Source of the DNA: Pusillimonas caeni
Lineage (GTDB): Bacteria > Pseudomonadota > Gammaproteobacteria > Burkholderiales > Burkholderiaceae_B
Assembly (NCBI RefSeq): GCF_003545815.1
Contig: NZ_PDUW01000003.1
Span: 434,001-498,000 of the forward strand
Reading direction: 5' to 3'
DNA length: 64,000 nt
The translations under genes and the position numbers were made by a program. The notes under the pieces were generated by a model. That model had not been told where the DNA came from and searched no databases. It worked only from the letters and a program-made list of their open reading frames with translations. Below are positions 9,486-16,884 of this stretch, piece by piece. Position 1 is the first letter of the stretch; each line of letters opens with the position of its first letter.

Positions 9486-10358
9486 ATGTTTCCTGCCGCT
9501 GACATTCAGTCCTTCTTCGATGAAGCCACCAATACGGTGAGCTATCTAGTTTCTGACCCATCCACCCGCCAAGCCGCCATCATTGATCCGGTGCTGGATT
9601 ACGACCACCGCAGCGGCAAGGCTTCCACCACCTCTGCTGATCGCATGCTGGCCGCCGTCCATGCGCGTGAACTGCAGATTGCATGGATTCTTGAAACCCA
9701 TGCGCATGCGGATCACCTGAGCGCAGCGCCTTACCTCAAAACTCGTACAGGTGCGCCTGTCGCTATCGGTGAGCATATTCGCGACGTACAGCGGATTTTC
9801 CGTCCAGTGTTTAACCTGGACGATGTTTTCTGCGACGGCAGCGAGTTCGACCGGCTGTTTCGCGATGGCGAAACCTTCCACATCGGTGCGCTGACCGTAG
9901 AGGTTATGCATACGCCAGGCCATACGCCCGCCTGCGTGTCGTACCGTATCGGTGACGCTGTGTTCGTGGGGGACACCTTGTTCATGCCTGATTACGGCAC
10001 GGCTCGCGCTGACTTTCCAGGCGGTAGCGCATATATGCTGTACCTGTCGATTCGTCGGCTTCTGGCGTTGCCGCCAAAAACGCGTCTGTTCATGTGCCAC
10101 GACTACAAGGCTCCGGGGCGCACCGAGTATGCGTGGGAATCGACCGTTGCCGAGCAGTGCCAGAGCAATGTGCATGTGCGCGATGGCGTGGGCGCCGAGG
10201 CATTCACCGAGATGCGCCAGTCTCGCGATGCCACACTTCCGGCTCCCACGCTGCTGCTGCCTTCCATTCAGGTCAACATCCGTGCGGGCCGCTTGCCGGA
10301 GTCTGAATCCAACGGCGTGCGCTACCTCAAGATCCCCGTCAGTTTGGCCGAGGCATAG
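9486..10358 (+). CDS. blh: Blh-type metallo-beta-lactamase fold persulfide dioxygenase
   Basis: 290 residues. Metal ligands are all visible: THAHADH near residue 60, HTPGHT near 144, the Asp of VFVGDTLF and CHD near 204. The family (ETHE1/SdoA/Blh) oxidises glutathione persulfide to sulfite with a mononuclear iron. It is divergent from the BigR-like repressor and rhodanese, the usual bigR-blh arrangement, so regulation by sulfide through the shared intergenic region is likely. It lies as cargo within the conjugative element. Confidence 0.92.
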   Translation: MFPAADIQSFFDEATNTVSYLVSDPSTRQAAIIDPVLDYDHRSGKASTTSADRMLAAVHARELQIAWILETHAHADHLSAAPYLKTRTGAPVAIGEHIRDVQRIFRPVFNLDDVFCDGSEFDRLFRDGETFHIGALTVEVMHTPGHTPACVSYRIGDAVFVGDTLFMPDYGTARADFPGGSAYMLYLSIRRLLALPPKTRLFMCHDYKAPGRTEYAWESTVAEQCQSNVHVRDGVGAEAFTEMRQSRDATLPAPTLLLPSIQVNIRAGRLPESESNGVRYLKIPVSLAEA

Positions 10359-10639
10359 GCCGGTTTGCTGCATCGGATGTGATCGAGTGAGGTAGAAAAG
10401 TGACGAGCGTGCGCGGGCACATGTAGCATAAGTCAGCGGCACTGCTATTGCAGACCTGACTTCGCCAACGGAGCAAGCTCGACCTTGACGTTAAGCTCCA
10501 ATGCGTGGAGGTGCCAGTGATGTAGTCCTTCGCAACTGCTTGGGTGACCGTTTTAAGTCCAAATGCGGTCAGCCCGTCCATGACTGAGCTCGCTGCAAGG
10601 CAGACATCGCCCACAGAAACTAGAGCGATAGCAGCGGCT

Positions 10640-10762
10640 CGCAACATGAACATCCAACCTACGTTGACCACCCGCTCAGGGTTGCCAGTGCACATCATCG
10701 TCAACCGTGATCTGGTGCTGAGGCCTTACCAACCGCTTTTCTTCAACAAGGGGGTGTTCACA
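10640..10762 (+). pseudogene. Remnant of a second trbI 3' end
   Basis: The translated segment RNMNIQPTL...IIVNRDLVLRPYQPLFFNKG repeats the C-terminus of TrbI (copy one about 8087-8209), but no other part of trbI precedes it. Homology begins abruptly at the RNMN codons. The two copies are clearly related but diverged at many third positions, so this is not a fresh duplication. It probably derives from another Tn4371-like element joined by recombination at the trbI end. Confidence 0.8.
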
Positions 10763-11078
10763 ATGAGCGCGACTAAAAAAACAGCGGCTTGGGCCGCTGC
10801 CGAAGACCGAAACTGTTAAGTTAACCTTCCCGTGTCTGACTGGCCTGAAGGCCGATCTAGACCGCTACGCAGAGCTGCACGCACAAACCTATGGGGAATC
10901 GGTCGATGCCGTGACACTGATTCCACACATGCTGGAAGCGTTCATGGCGGGGACCGGGGGTTCACGAAGGGCGGAGGACGTCGTGTTGTGTTTGCATCAG
11001 AGGCATTGCCGCGAACGGCTTGGCCCCAGTTTCTGTCGGCCTTTCCGGCGTTTGCGTGAGGAGGGCTGGTTGGGTTAG
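10763..11078 (+). pseudogene. Second DUF2274 gene, frameshifted at a seven-A run
   Basis: The ATG at 10763 follows AAGGGGG and starts MSATKK. After an A7 tract at 10775-10781 the frame shifts and stops quickly. Dropping one A restores a full DUF2274 protein with RLGPLPKTETVK, LKADLDRYAELH and IPHMLEAF, aligned throughout to the intact copy at 8210. The restored frame runs to TAG at 11076, with a different C-terminus. It is either a real lesion, a sequencing slip or slippage-dependent expression. Confidence 0.75.
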
Positions 11079-11081
11079 AAT
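11052..11081 (+). promoter_or_regulatory. Sigma-70 promoter for the Abi-associated RNA
   Basis: TTGCGT at 11052-11057 and TAGAAT at 11076-11081 are separated by 18 bases, giving a predicted start near 11088. The TAG of the -10 box is also the stop codon of the restored second DUF2274 frame. Confidence 0.55.
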
Positions 11082-11087
11082 AGTCTC

Positions 11088-11158
11088 AACACACCCGCCA
11101 CACGTCCTATCTTCGGGTAGGGTTCTGCTAACGCAGACGTGCAAAAGGCGGGTTTTTT
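11088..11158 (+). ncRNA. Compact structured RNA upstream of the abi gene (abiF-RNA-like)
   Basis: About 70 nt can fold into a closed multi-branch structure. CCCGCC (11094-11099) pairs with GGCGGG (11147-11152). CACGT (11101-11105) pairs with ACGTG (11137-11141). Inside are a CCTATC-TTCG-GGTAGG hairpin (11106-11121) and a CTGC-TAAC-GCAG hairpin (11125-11136). Six T follow the closing stem, so it ends like a Rho-independent terminator, 17 bases before the abi start. Its own promoter fits just upstream. Comparative genomics has described abiF RNAs upstream of AbiF-type genes; equivalence here is inference. Confidence 0.65.
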
Positions 11159-11175
11159 GCGCCCATATTACGCCC

Positions 11176-12081
11176 ATGGCAATAAATCGCATTCCATTTA
11201 GCAAACCAGCGTCCTCGCCGGAGCAGCTTCTCCAGAAGCTGGAGCGGCAGGGGTTGGTCGTGGATGATTTTAAGCGTGGGCAAGCGCGTAATTACATGCG
11301 TTTCGTGGGCGGATATCGTCTCAAAGGGTACTGGCATCATCTGGTCGATCCAGTCACGAAAAACTTTCCCGCTGGATATCGGTTCGAACAGATTGTCAGC
11401 CGCTGCGAGTTTGATAGAGAGCTGCGAGCCCTGACCATGGCTGCCGTCGAGCGCCTGGAAATTGCGGTGCGGGTCGTGATGGCAAACCATCTGAGTCTGA
11501 AGCATTCTCCGCATTGGTTCCTGGATGGTAACTTGTTCAGGCAAGGGCGGCGGCAGGGCGCAGCTGAGCTTGTGGCGAAGATCGAGGCCGAGGTAGATCG
11601 AGCCCGCGACAAGACATTTGTGAAGCATTATTTCTCGCGGTACAGCGAACCGCATCTTCCGCCCAGTTGGTCAGTATGCGAGTGCGTAACCTTTGGGCTT
11701 TGGTCCAGAACCTATCAGTTGCTGAAGAATCCCGATGATCGCAAAGCAATCAGTCGGCGCTTCAATGTGGATGCGACTGAAGTATTTGAATCGTGGATTC
11801 ATACTCTGACAGTTGTACGGAACATGGTGGCTCATAGCGGGCAACTGCTTCGCGTGACGCTTGGCGTTGCTCCCAGAGATTATCGTAAGGCAGACATTCG
11901 GTTTTCCGATTCAAAATCGTTCTATGCCGTGGCAACGGTTATCAATTACCTATTGCGACAAATAGGCCTACCGCTGGAATGGTCAGAACAGTTGAAAGCC
12001 CTGTTTGCCAAATACCCAGAGGTGCATTTGGCAGAAATAGGCTTCCCGATAGATTGGGGAAATCGACCAGGCTGGCTGTAA
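11176..12081 (+). CDS. Abi_2/AbiF-family abortive-infection protein with HEPN motif
   Basis: 301 residues. The N-terminal region has the Abi_2-like NYMRFVGGYRLKGYW segment, and a C-terminal RNMVAH at residues 215-220 fits the R-x4-H HEPN ribonuclease motif in a VVRN-AHSGQLL context. The family (AbiD/AbiF) acts in phage exclusion and is thought to kill or arrest cells by RNA cleavage. The start at 11176 is preferred because frames further upstream run through the structured RNA. No clear Shine-Dalgarno precedes it. The RNA upstream suggests an RNA-antitoxin arrangement. It sits at the end of the conjugative element. Confidence 0.88.
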   Translation: MAINRIPFSKPASSPEQLLQKLERQGLVVDDFKRGQARNYMRFVGGYRLKGYWHHLVDPVTKNFPAGYRFEQIVSRCEFDRELRALTMAAVERLEIAVRVVMANHLSLKHSPHWFLDGNLFRQGRRQGAAELVAKIEAEVDRARDKTFVKHYFSRYSEPHLPPSWSVCECVTFGLWSRTYQLLKNPDDRKAISRRFNVDATEVFESWIHTLTVVRNMVAHSGQLLRVTLGVAPRDYRKADIRFSDSKSFYAVATVINYLLRQIGLPLEWSEQLKALFAKYPEVHLAEIGFPIDWGNRPGWL

Positions 12082-12638
12082 TTAGCATCGGATTTTTCCG
12101 TTCAATAATTCTCCACTATGCGACGGATATGAGAAGCAGGCATTCCATACGGCAGGGCAATACAGCGTACCTCAGCGAAGCGCTGCAAAGTATGCCTGCA
12201 TACCCTTGAATATGCTCCACGTTGATGACCAAATTCTTGGGACAAATTTGGGACAATTCAGTCGCTAAATCATGCCAATCGATGCCCATATCAAGCCAGA
12301 GACAAGTAAGGCGTAGTTTTATTAACTAATTGATTATAAAAGATAATTTCGCCTTTCTGTCCCCGACAGCAACTGCTCCTCCTCCACCATGGGGGTGTGT
12401 GCACTGTTTTCCTGTTTTTCCATTAAATTTCAACAGACTGTATGCATTTGGAACTCTGGATCGACGCAAATCCCCGACGTCTCAGGCTCGGACCTGCTCT
12501 GGACAAGAAAGGGATTCGATGCGCGACAAGATAGCATTGTAGTAGGGGCATGCGATATAAGTTGTGGCGCCGAGCAGACTCGTATCCGTGGCGCTTTATA
12601 CTGTGCACCAGGACAACTTCAATCATCGACCCGCCTCC
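12082..12638. other. Gene-poor junction between the element and chromosomal genes
   Basis: About 550 bases without a convincing gene. The left part is A+T-rich and includes a short direct repeat (12237-12256). Base composition turns to the high-GC chromosomal style near 12600. This is where the right end of the conjugative element would be expected, but no matching attachment repeat can be shown without the left end. Confidence 0.4.
12237..12256. repeat. Tandem TTGGGACAA direct repeat
   Basis: TTGGGACAA occurs at 12237-12245 and again at 12248-12256, an 11-base period. It lies in the non-coding A+T-rich stretch downstream of the abi gene. It could be part of a recombination or protein-binding site near the element boundary; function is unknown. 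Confidence 0.5.
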
Positions 12639-13688
12639 ATGCCCAACACCGTCCCTCAGCCGCAAGCCGTCGTTGAACCGATCACACGCAGCGCGATCTT
12701 CATGGTTGCCACCGTCGGGGCCGGAGCCGAGCATGCCGATGCCGTCCGGGCCCTGTGCGGCAACCTGGCCGCCCTGGTCCGTTCCGTCGGACATCGTGTG
12801 CAGTCCGGCAGGCTGTCCTGTATCTGCGGGTTCGGCTCCGACGCCTGGGACAGGCTGTTCGGCCAGCCCCGGCCGGCCGAGCTGCATCCCTTCCGCGAGT
12901 TCAGCGCCGGCGACCGCCACGCCATGGCCACGCCGGGCGACGTCATGTTCCACATCCGCGCCGAAAGCATGGACCTGTGCTTCGAGCTGGCGGCGCAGAT
13001 AATGGACCAGTTGAAAGGCGCGGTGACGGTGGTGGACGAGGTGCACGGCTTTCGCTACTTCGATATGCGCAGCATGGTCGGTTTCGTCGACGGCACCGAA
13101 AACCCCTCGGGCCAAGAGGCCGTGGACTTCACCCTGGTGGGCGACGAAGACGCGGACTTTGCCGGCGGAAGCTATGTGATGGTGCAGAAATACCTGCACG
13201 ACATGGAGGGCTGGAATGCCCTGCCGGTTGAAACCCAGGAGCGCATCATCGGGCGCACCAAGCTGTCGGACATCGAGCTGGACGAGTCGGTCAAGCCTTC
13301 GTCGTCGCACAGCTCGCTGACGACTCTTACCGAAAATGGCGAGGAAGTAAAGATATTGCGCGACAACATGCCGTTCGGACGCCCGGGCGTCGGCGAGTTC
13401 GGCACGTATTTCATAGGCTATGCCCGTTCGCCTGCGCCCATCGAGCAGATGCTGGAGAACATGGTGGTCGGGCGTCCTCCCGGCAACTACGATCGCCTGC
13501 TCGACTTCAGCCGTGCCGTGACGGGCAGTCTGTTCTTCGTTCCCTCGGCCGATCTGCTCGAAGCACTGGCGGACCGAGATCCCGGGGAGAACATCGACGG
13601 GCGGGATGCCGCACAGTCCGCCGCCGAACAAAGCAATACCGGTTCCCTCAATATAGGTTCTTTAAAAGGAGTTCCCCAGCATGAATAA
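12639..13688 (+). CDS. DyP-type heme peroxidase, encapsulin cargo
   Basis: 349 residues from the ATG at 12639, the first start matching the family N-terminus. Conserved DyP features are the GFVDGTENP motif with distal Asp151, proximal heme ligand His224 (KPSSSHSSL) and distal Arg241 (ILRDNMPFG). The last residues contain GSLNIGSLKG (335-344), the classic cargo-loading peptide that docks enzymes inside encapsulin shells. The encapsulin gene overlaps its 3' end by eight bases. The enzyme oxidises dyes, aromatics or lignin-like substrates with peroxide. Its start has only a weak ribosome site. Confidence 0.95.
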   Translation: MPNTVPQPQAVVEPITRSAIFMVATVGAGAEHADAVRALCGNLAALVRSVGHRVQSGRLSCICGFGSDAWDRLFGQPRPAELHPFREFSAGDRHAMATPGDVMFHIRAESMDLCFELAAQIMDQLKGAVTVVDEVHGFRYFDMRSMVGFVDGTENPSGQEAVDFTLVGDEDADFAGGSYVMVQKYLHDMEGWNALPVETQERIIGRTKLSDIELDESVKPSSSHSSLTTLTENGEEVKILRDNMPFGRPGVGEFGTYFIGYARSPAPIEQMLENMVVGRPPGNYDRLLDFSRAVTGSLFFVPSADLLEALADRDPGENIDGRDAAQSAAEQSNTGSLNIGSLKGVPQHE

Positions 13689-14484
13689 TCTGCATCGCGA
13701 ACTTGCGCCCATCTCCGGCGCCGCCTGGGCCCAGATCGAAGAGGAGGTCGCGCGCACCTTCAAGCGCACCGTCGCCGGCCGTCGGGTGGTCGATGTCGAG
13801 AGCGCCGGCGGCGCGGATCGATCCGGAGTGGGAACAGGGCACCAGCGGGGCATCGCCGCGCCGCACGAAGGGGTCAACGCCAAACTGCGCGAGGTCAAGG
13901 CGCTGGTGGAGCTCACCGTGCCGTTCGAACTGCGGCGAGAGGAGATCGACAACGTCGAGCGCGGCGCCGATGATTCCGATTGGCAGCCGGCAAAGGACGC
14001 CGCCACCCGGCTCGCCTATGCAGAAGACAGGGCGATTTTCGACGGCTACGAGGCCGCAAGCATCGTGGGCGTCCGGCAAGGGTCGTCCAACGAAAAACTG
14101 GCTTTGCCGGCCAACGTGGCGGACTATCCCTTCACCATCGGCCAGGCACTGGAAAAGCTGCGGCTCGCCGGCGTGGACGGCCCTTATTCCGTTCTGCTGG
14201 GCGCCGACGCCTATACGGCGCTCACCGAAGGCAGCGATGGCGGATACCCGGTCATCGAACACATCAAGCGCATCGTCAGCGGCGAGATCATATGGGCGCC
14301 CGCGATCAACGGCGGCTGCGTGCTGTCCACACGCGGGGGCGACTACCGGCTCCATCTCGGACAGGACCTGTCCATAGGCTACCAAAGCCATACCGATGAG
14401 GTGGTGCGTCTTTATCTGCGCGAAACCCTGACCTTCCTGATGCTGACCAGCGAGGCGTCTGTTTCGGTGACGCTCAACACGTAG
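13681..14484 (+). CDS. Family 1 encapsulin shell protein (linocin M18-like)
   Basis: 267 residues, the normal size for a T=1 encapsulin with the HK97 capsid fold. The N-terminal LHRELAPISGAAWAQIEEEVARTFKR and later E-loop and P-domain segments match the linocin_M18/CFP29 family. AAAAGGAG precedes the start. Coupling with the DyP gene and the peptide on DyP indicate a peroxidase-loaded protein nanocompartment in the cytoplasm. No ferritin-like or hemerythrin cargo gene is adjacent. Confidence 0.95.
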   Translation: MNNLHRELAPISGAAWAQIEEEVARTFKRTVAGRRVVDVESAGGADRSGVGTGHQRGIAAPHEGVNAKLREVKALVELTVPFELRREEIDNVERGADDSDWQPAKDAATRLAYAEDRAIFDGYEAASIVGVRQGSSNEKLALPANVADYPFTIGQALEKLRLAGVDGPYSVLLGADAYTALTEGSDGGYPVIEHIKRIVSGEIIWAPAINGGCVLSTRGGDYRLHLGQDLSIGYQSHTDEVVRLYLRETLTFLMLTSEASVSVTLNT

Positions 14485-14499
14485 CGCCGCAACCGCGCA

Positions 14500-14883
14500 T
14501 CATGTGTCCCGCAGCCGGTCGATCAGCCTGCGATCACGCTTGGTGGGCCGGCCCTGTTCGATCTGACGGGCGGGTTCGGGCGCCAGCCGGCACATTTCGG
14601 CCGCTTTCTCGCGCTTGGCGATGCTTTCGGGCGTTTCGGCGTAGAGTTGCTGTGCGACCGGGGCGGGGCCGCGTATGGCGCTCAGCGCCTGGATGACCAC
14701 GGTGATGGTCGTGTCGCCCCGTTTTATCCAGACAGTGTCGCCCGGCTTGATGTCGCGTGCGGGCTTGACCAGTTGCTGATCGACCTGCACCCGGCCCTTG
14801 GTGATTTCCTGGGAGGCCAGGCTGCGCGTCTTGAAAAAGCGCGCGGCCCACAGCCATTTGTCCAGGCGCATGGTGTCCGGCAT
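14500..14883 (-). CDS. hslR: Hsp15-like S4-domain RNA-binding protein
   Basis: 127 residues. The S4 domain is at the N-terminus (MRLDKWLWAARFFKTRSLA, then GRVQVD), followed by a basic tail with GRPTKRDRR. Hsp15 binds stalled 50S subunits carrying nascent chains and recycles them. The start at 14883 gives the usual family N-terminus. It is convergent with the encapsulin gene, 15 bases apart. Confidence 0.9.
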   Translation of the reverse strand: MPDTMRLDKWLWAARFFKTRSLASQEITKGRVQVDQQLVKPARDIKPGDTVWIKRGDTTITVVIQALSAIRGPAPVAQQLYAETPESIAKREKAAEMCRLAPEPARQIEQGRPTKRDRRLIDRLRDT

Positions 14884-14970
14884 GTCGTTCTTGAGATTCT
14901 CTGATGGGGGCAAAGCTTGATTGTAGGCCTTCGGCAAGGGCGGCGGAAACAGCCGGACGTCCTATGACGT

Positions 14971-15306
14971 TTATCTCGCGTCCGGCATGCTGGCCACATG
15001 CTGGTTGGCATGCAGGACAGTGCCGTCGAACAGCGGCAGCACCCACCTGGCGTAGTGCGCCCGCAGCTCTTGCCGATGCGGGGTGGCCAGAGCGGCGTCC
15101 AGGGCTTCTTTGCTGTCGAAGGCGAACTGGACGGTGGCGTAGACTTCCGGGGCGCCTTCGTCGACTTCGTCGGCGATCAGCATATGGGCCCAGCGAATGC
15201 CCGGAAAGCCCGGGTACAGATCCATGACGGCACGCAGTTGTGCATCGAGTTCATCTTTCTTGCCTTCTATGGGCCGGCCTACGAAATAGCCGCATCTTAC
15301 ATACAT
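14971..15306 (-). CDS. Small dimeric alpha/beta-barrel protein of EthD type
   Basis: 111 residues. The pattern MYVRCGYFVGRPIEGKKDE..., a central GIRWAHMLIADE strand and an ALDAALATPHRQELRAHY helix resembles EthD/ABM-type ferredoxin-like proteins, which form dimeric barrels and often act on small organic molecules. The precise function is not recognisable. It lies 87 bases upstream of hslR on the same strand and may share its transcript. Confidence 0.65.
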   Translation of the reverse strand: MYVRCGYFVGRPIEGKKDELDAQLRAVMDLYPGFPGIRWAHMLIADEVDEGAPEVYATVQFAFDSKEALDAALATPHRQELRAHYARWVLPLFDGTVLHANQHVASMPDAR

Positions 15307-15601
15307 GGTGGTCGCTTCCTTTCTATTGCCGCGCGCGGCGTATTGCCGGCGGCAAGCGGGGCTGGGGATGCCGCATAGCGGTTAGGGCCGTGCCGGCTCC
15401 AACGTGCAAATTTACCCGATGCTTCCAGGCCTCGCGCATGGGGTTTCTACTGATCAACCGGTATTCCACAAGTACAGGGTAAACCCGCGTTGTCCGAAAT
15501 CGGCAAGTCGCAGACGGGTTTTGCTATTTCCTTTATGGCATTCCGTTGATTTAATGTCGCTGGAGCAGTCTTCATCGTCCACCACACAAGGAGGAGAAGT
15601 T

Positions 15602-16819
15602 ATGCGCAGCGGGAGGAGAAAATTCCTGGGCCAGAGCCTGGGGGGAATGGCCGGCGTCGCCTTGGGCGGCCTGGCATTTCCAAGCGTCAGCCTTGCGGCC
15701 GACACCATAAAAGCCGGCGTGCTGCTCGACCTGTCGGGCCCTTTGCAGTTGTTCGGCGCCGTCAAGGCGCAATGCCTGCGTCTGGCGGCCGAGGAAATCA
15801 ACGCCAAGGGCGGCCTGCTTGGCCGCCAGATCGAGCTGGTCACCTACGATACCCAGTCCAACAACCAGTTGTATGGCCAGTATGCGCAGCAGTTGGCCCT
15901 TCGCGACAGGGTGGCGGTGGTGCATGGCGCCGTCACCAGCGCGGCGCGCGAGGTGGCCCGGCCCGTGCTGGCGCGCGCCAAGACGCTTTACATGATGAAC
16001 ATGATCAATGAAGGCACAGAGGGCGCCTGCGATCGCAACATGTTCATCACGGGACCCACGCCGCGGCAGTTGCTCGACAACCTCATTCCCTACATGATGG
16101 AAAAGCACGGCAAGAAGATGTATATCCTTGCCGCGGACTACATCTTCGGCCAGTTGTCGGGCCAGGCGGCCGAACGCATCTGCAAAGAGCATGGCGGCGA
16201 GGTGGTGGGCTTCGACCTTTTCCCGCTGGACGTCGACAAGTTCGGCCCCACCATCAGCAAGATCCAGTCGGCCAAGCCCGATTTCGTGTTCAACGTCTTC
16301 GTCGGCCCGGCCCATGGCGCGTTCTATGGCCAGTGGGCGTCGGCGGGCATGAACAAGTCCATCCCGATGGCCTCCCACACCATCGGCGACGCGGGCGAGC
16401 AGATGCGCATGCCGCCGGAAGTGAGCGAGGGCATCGTCACCGTCAAGAACTACTACGACGAGCTCGACACCCCCGCCAGCAAAGAGTTCATCGAACGCTT
16501 CAAGAAGCGTTTCACCGACTACAGCTATGTGGGTTCGCTGGGCATGGCCGACTACCAGGGCATGTACCTCTGGGCCGAAGCCGTGCGCAAGGCCGACTCG
16601 GTCGATCGCCAGAAAGTCATCGAGGCTTTCGAGGCGGGCATTGAAATCGAAGGCCCCAGCGGCAAGATCGCCTCGCATCCCAAGACCCACTATTGCACCA
16701 TGGACATGTACCTGGCCGAGGTGCGCAACAGCCGCTTCCAGGTGCTGGAAAGCTGGCAGCAGGTGCCGCCCGTCGGCGACGGCGACGACAGCTGCAATGT
16801 GCTGAACATGTCTCTTTGA
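15602..16819 (+). CDS. ABC transporter substrate-binding protein, urea/amide type (system 1)
   Basis: 405 residues. A twin-arginine-like leader (RRKFLGQSLGG) is followed by a type I periplasmic-binding fold starting at DTIKAGVLLDLSGPLQLFG. It resembles the Peripla_BP_5 urea and short-chain amide binders (FmdD/UrtA-like). The start at 15602 has an excellent AAGGAGGAG. It heads a complete importer operon that runs into an amidase, so an amide substrate is the best inference. Confidence 0.9.
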   Translation: MRSGRRKFLGQSLGGMAGVALGGLAFPSVSLAADTIKAGVLLDLSGPLQLFGAVKAQCLRLAAEEINAKGGLLGRQIELVTYDTQSNNQLYGQYAQQLALRDRVAVVHGAVTSAAREVARPVLARAKTLYMMNMINEGTEGACDRNMFITGPTPRQLLDNLIPYMMEKHGKKMYILAADYIFGQLSGQAAERICKEHGGEVVGFDLFPLDVDKFGPTISKIQSAKPDFVFNVFVGPAHGAFYGQWASAGMNKSIPMASHTIGDAGEQMRMPPEVSEGIVTVKNYYDELDTPASKEFIERFKKRFTDYSYVGSLGMADYQGMYLWAEAVRKADSVDRQKVIEAFEAGIEIEGPSGKIASHPKTHYCTMDMYLAEVRNSRFQVLESWQQVPPVGDGDDSCNVLNMSL

Positions 16820-16835
16820 ACGGACGCGGCGCGCC

Positions 16836-16869
16836 CGGGCGTGCGGCCTCGATCGGGGCCGCACGCCCG
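16836..16869 (+). promoter_or_regulatory. GC-rich hairpin between binding-protein and permease genes (system 1)
   Basis: A 13-base-pair stem (CGGGCGTGCGGCC with its complement) and an eight-base loop lie directly after the binding-protein stop, with no T tract. Such hairpins typically stabilise the upstream mRNA and raise binding-protein yield relative to the membrane subunits. Confidence 0.6.
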
Positions 16870-16884
16870 TAACAAGGAATCACC

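Noticed and set aside
10475-10515. MerR-like promoter spacing (TTGACG followed by a GC-rich dyad)
   Set aside because: The dyad is imperfect and no MerR gene or metal-resistance gene is adjacent.
12085-12425. Tn4371-type attachment core (TTTTTCAT-like)
   Set aside because: Only imperfect matches such as TTTTTCC are present and the other end of the element is outside the window.
12423-13631. Long minus-strand frame opposite the DyP gene
   Set aside because: Composition is typical of an antisense shadow and the sense frame has all DyP motifs.
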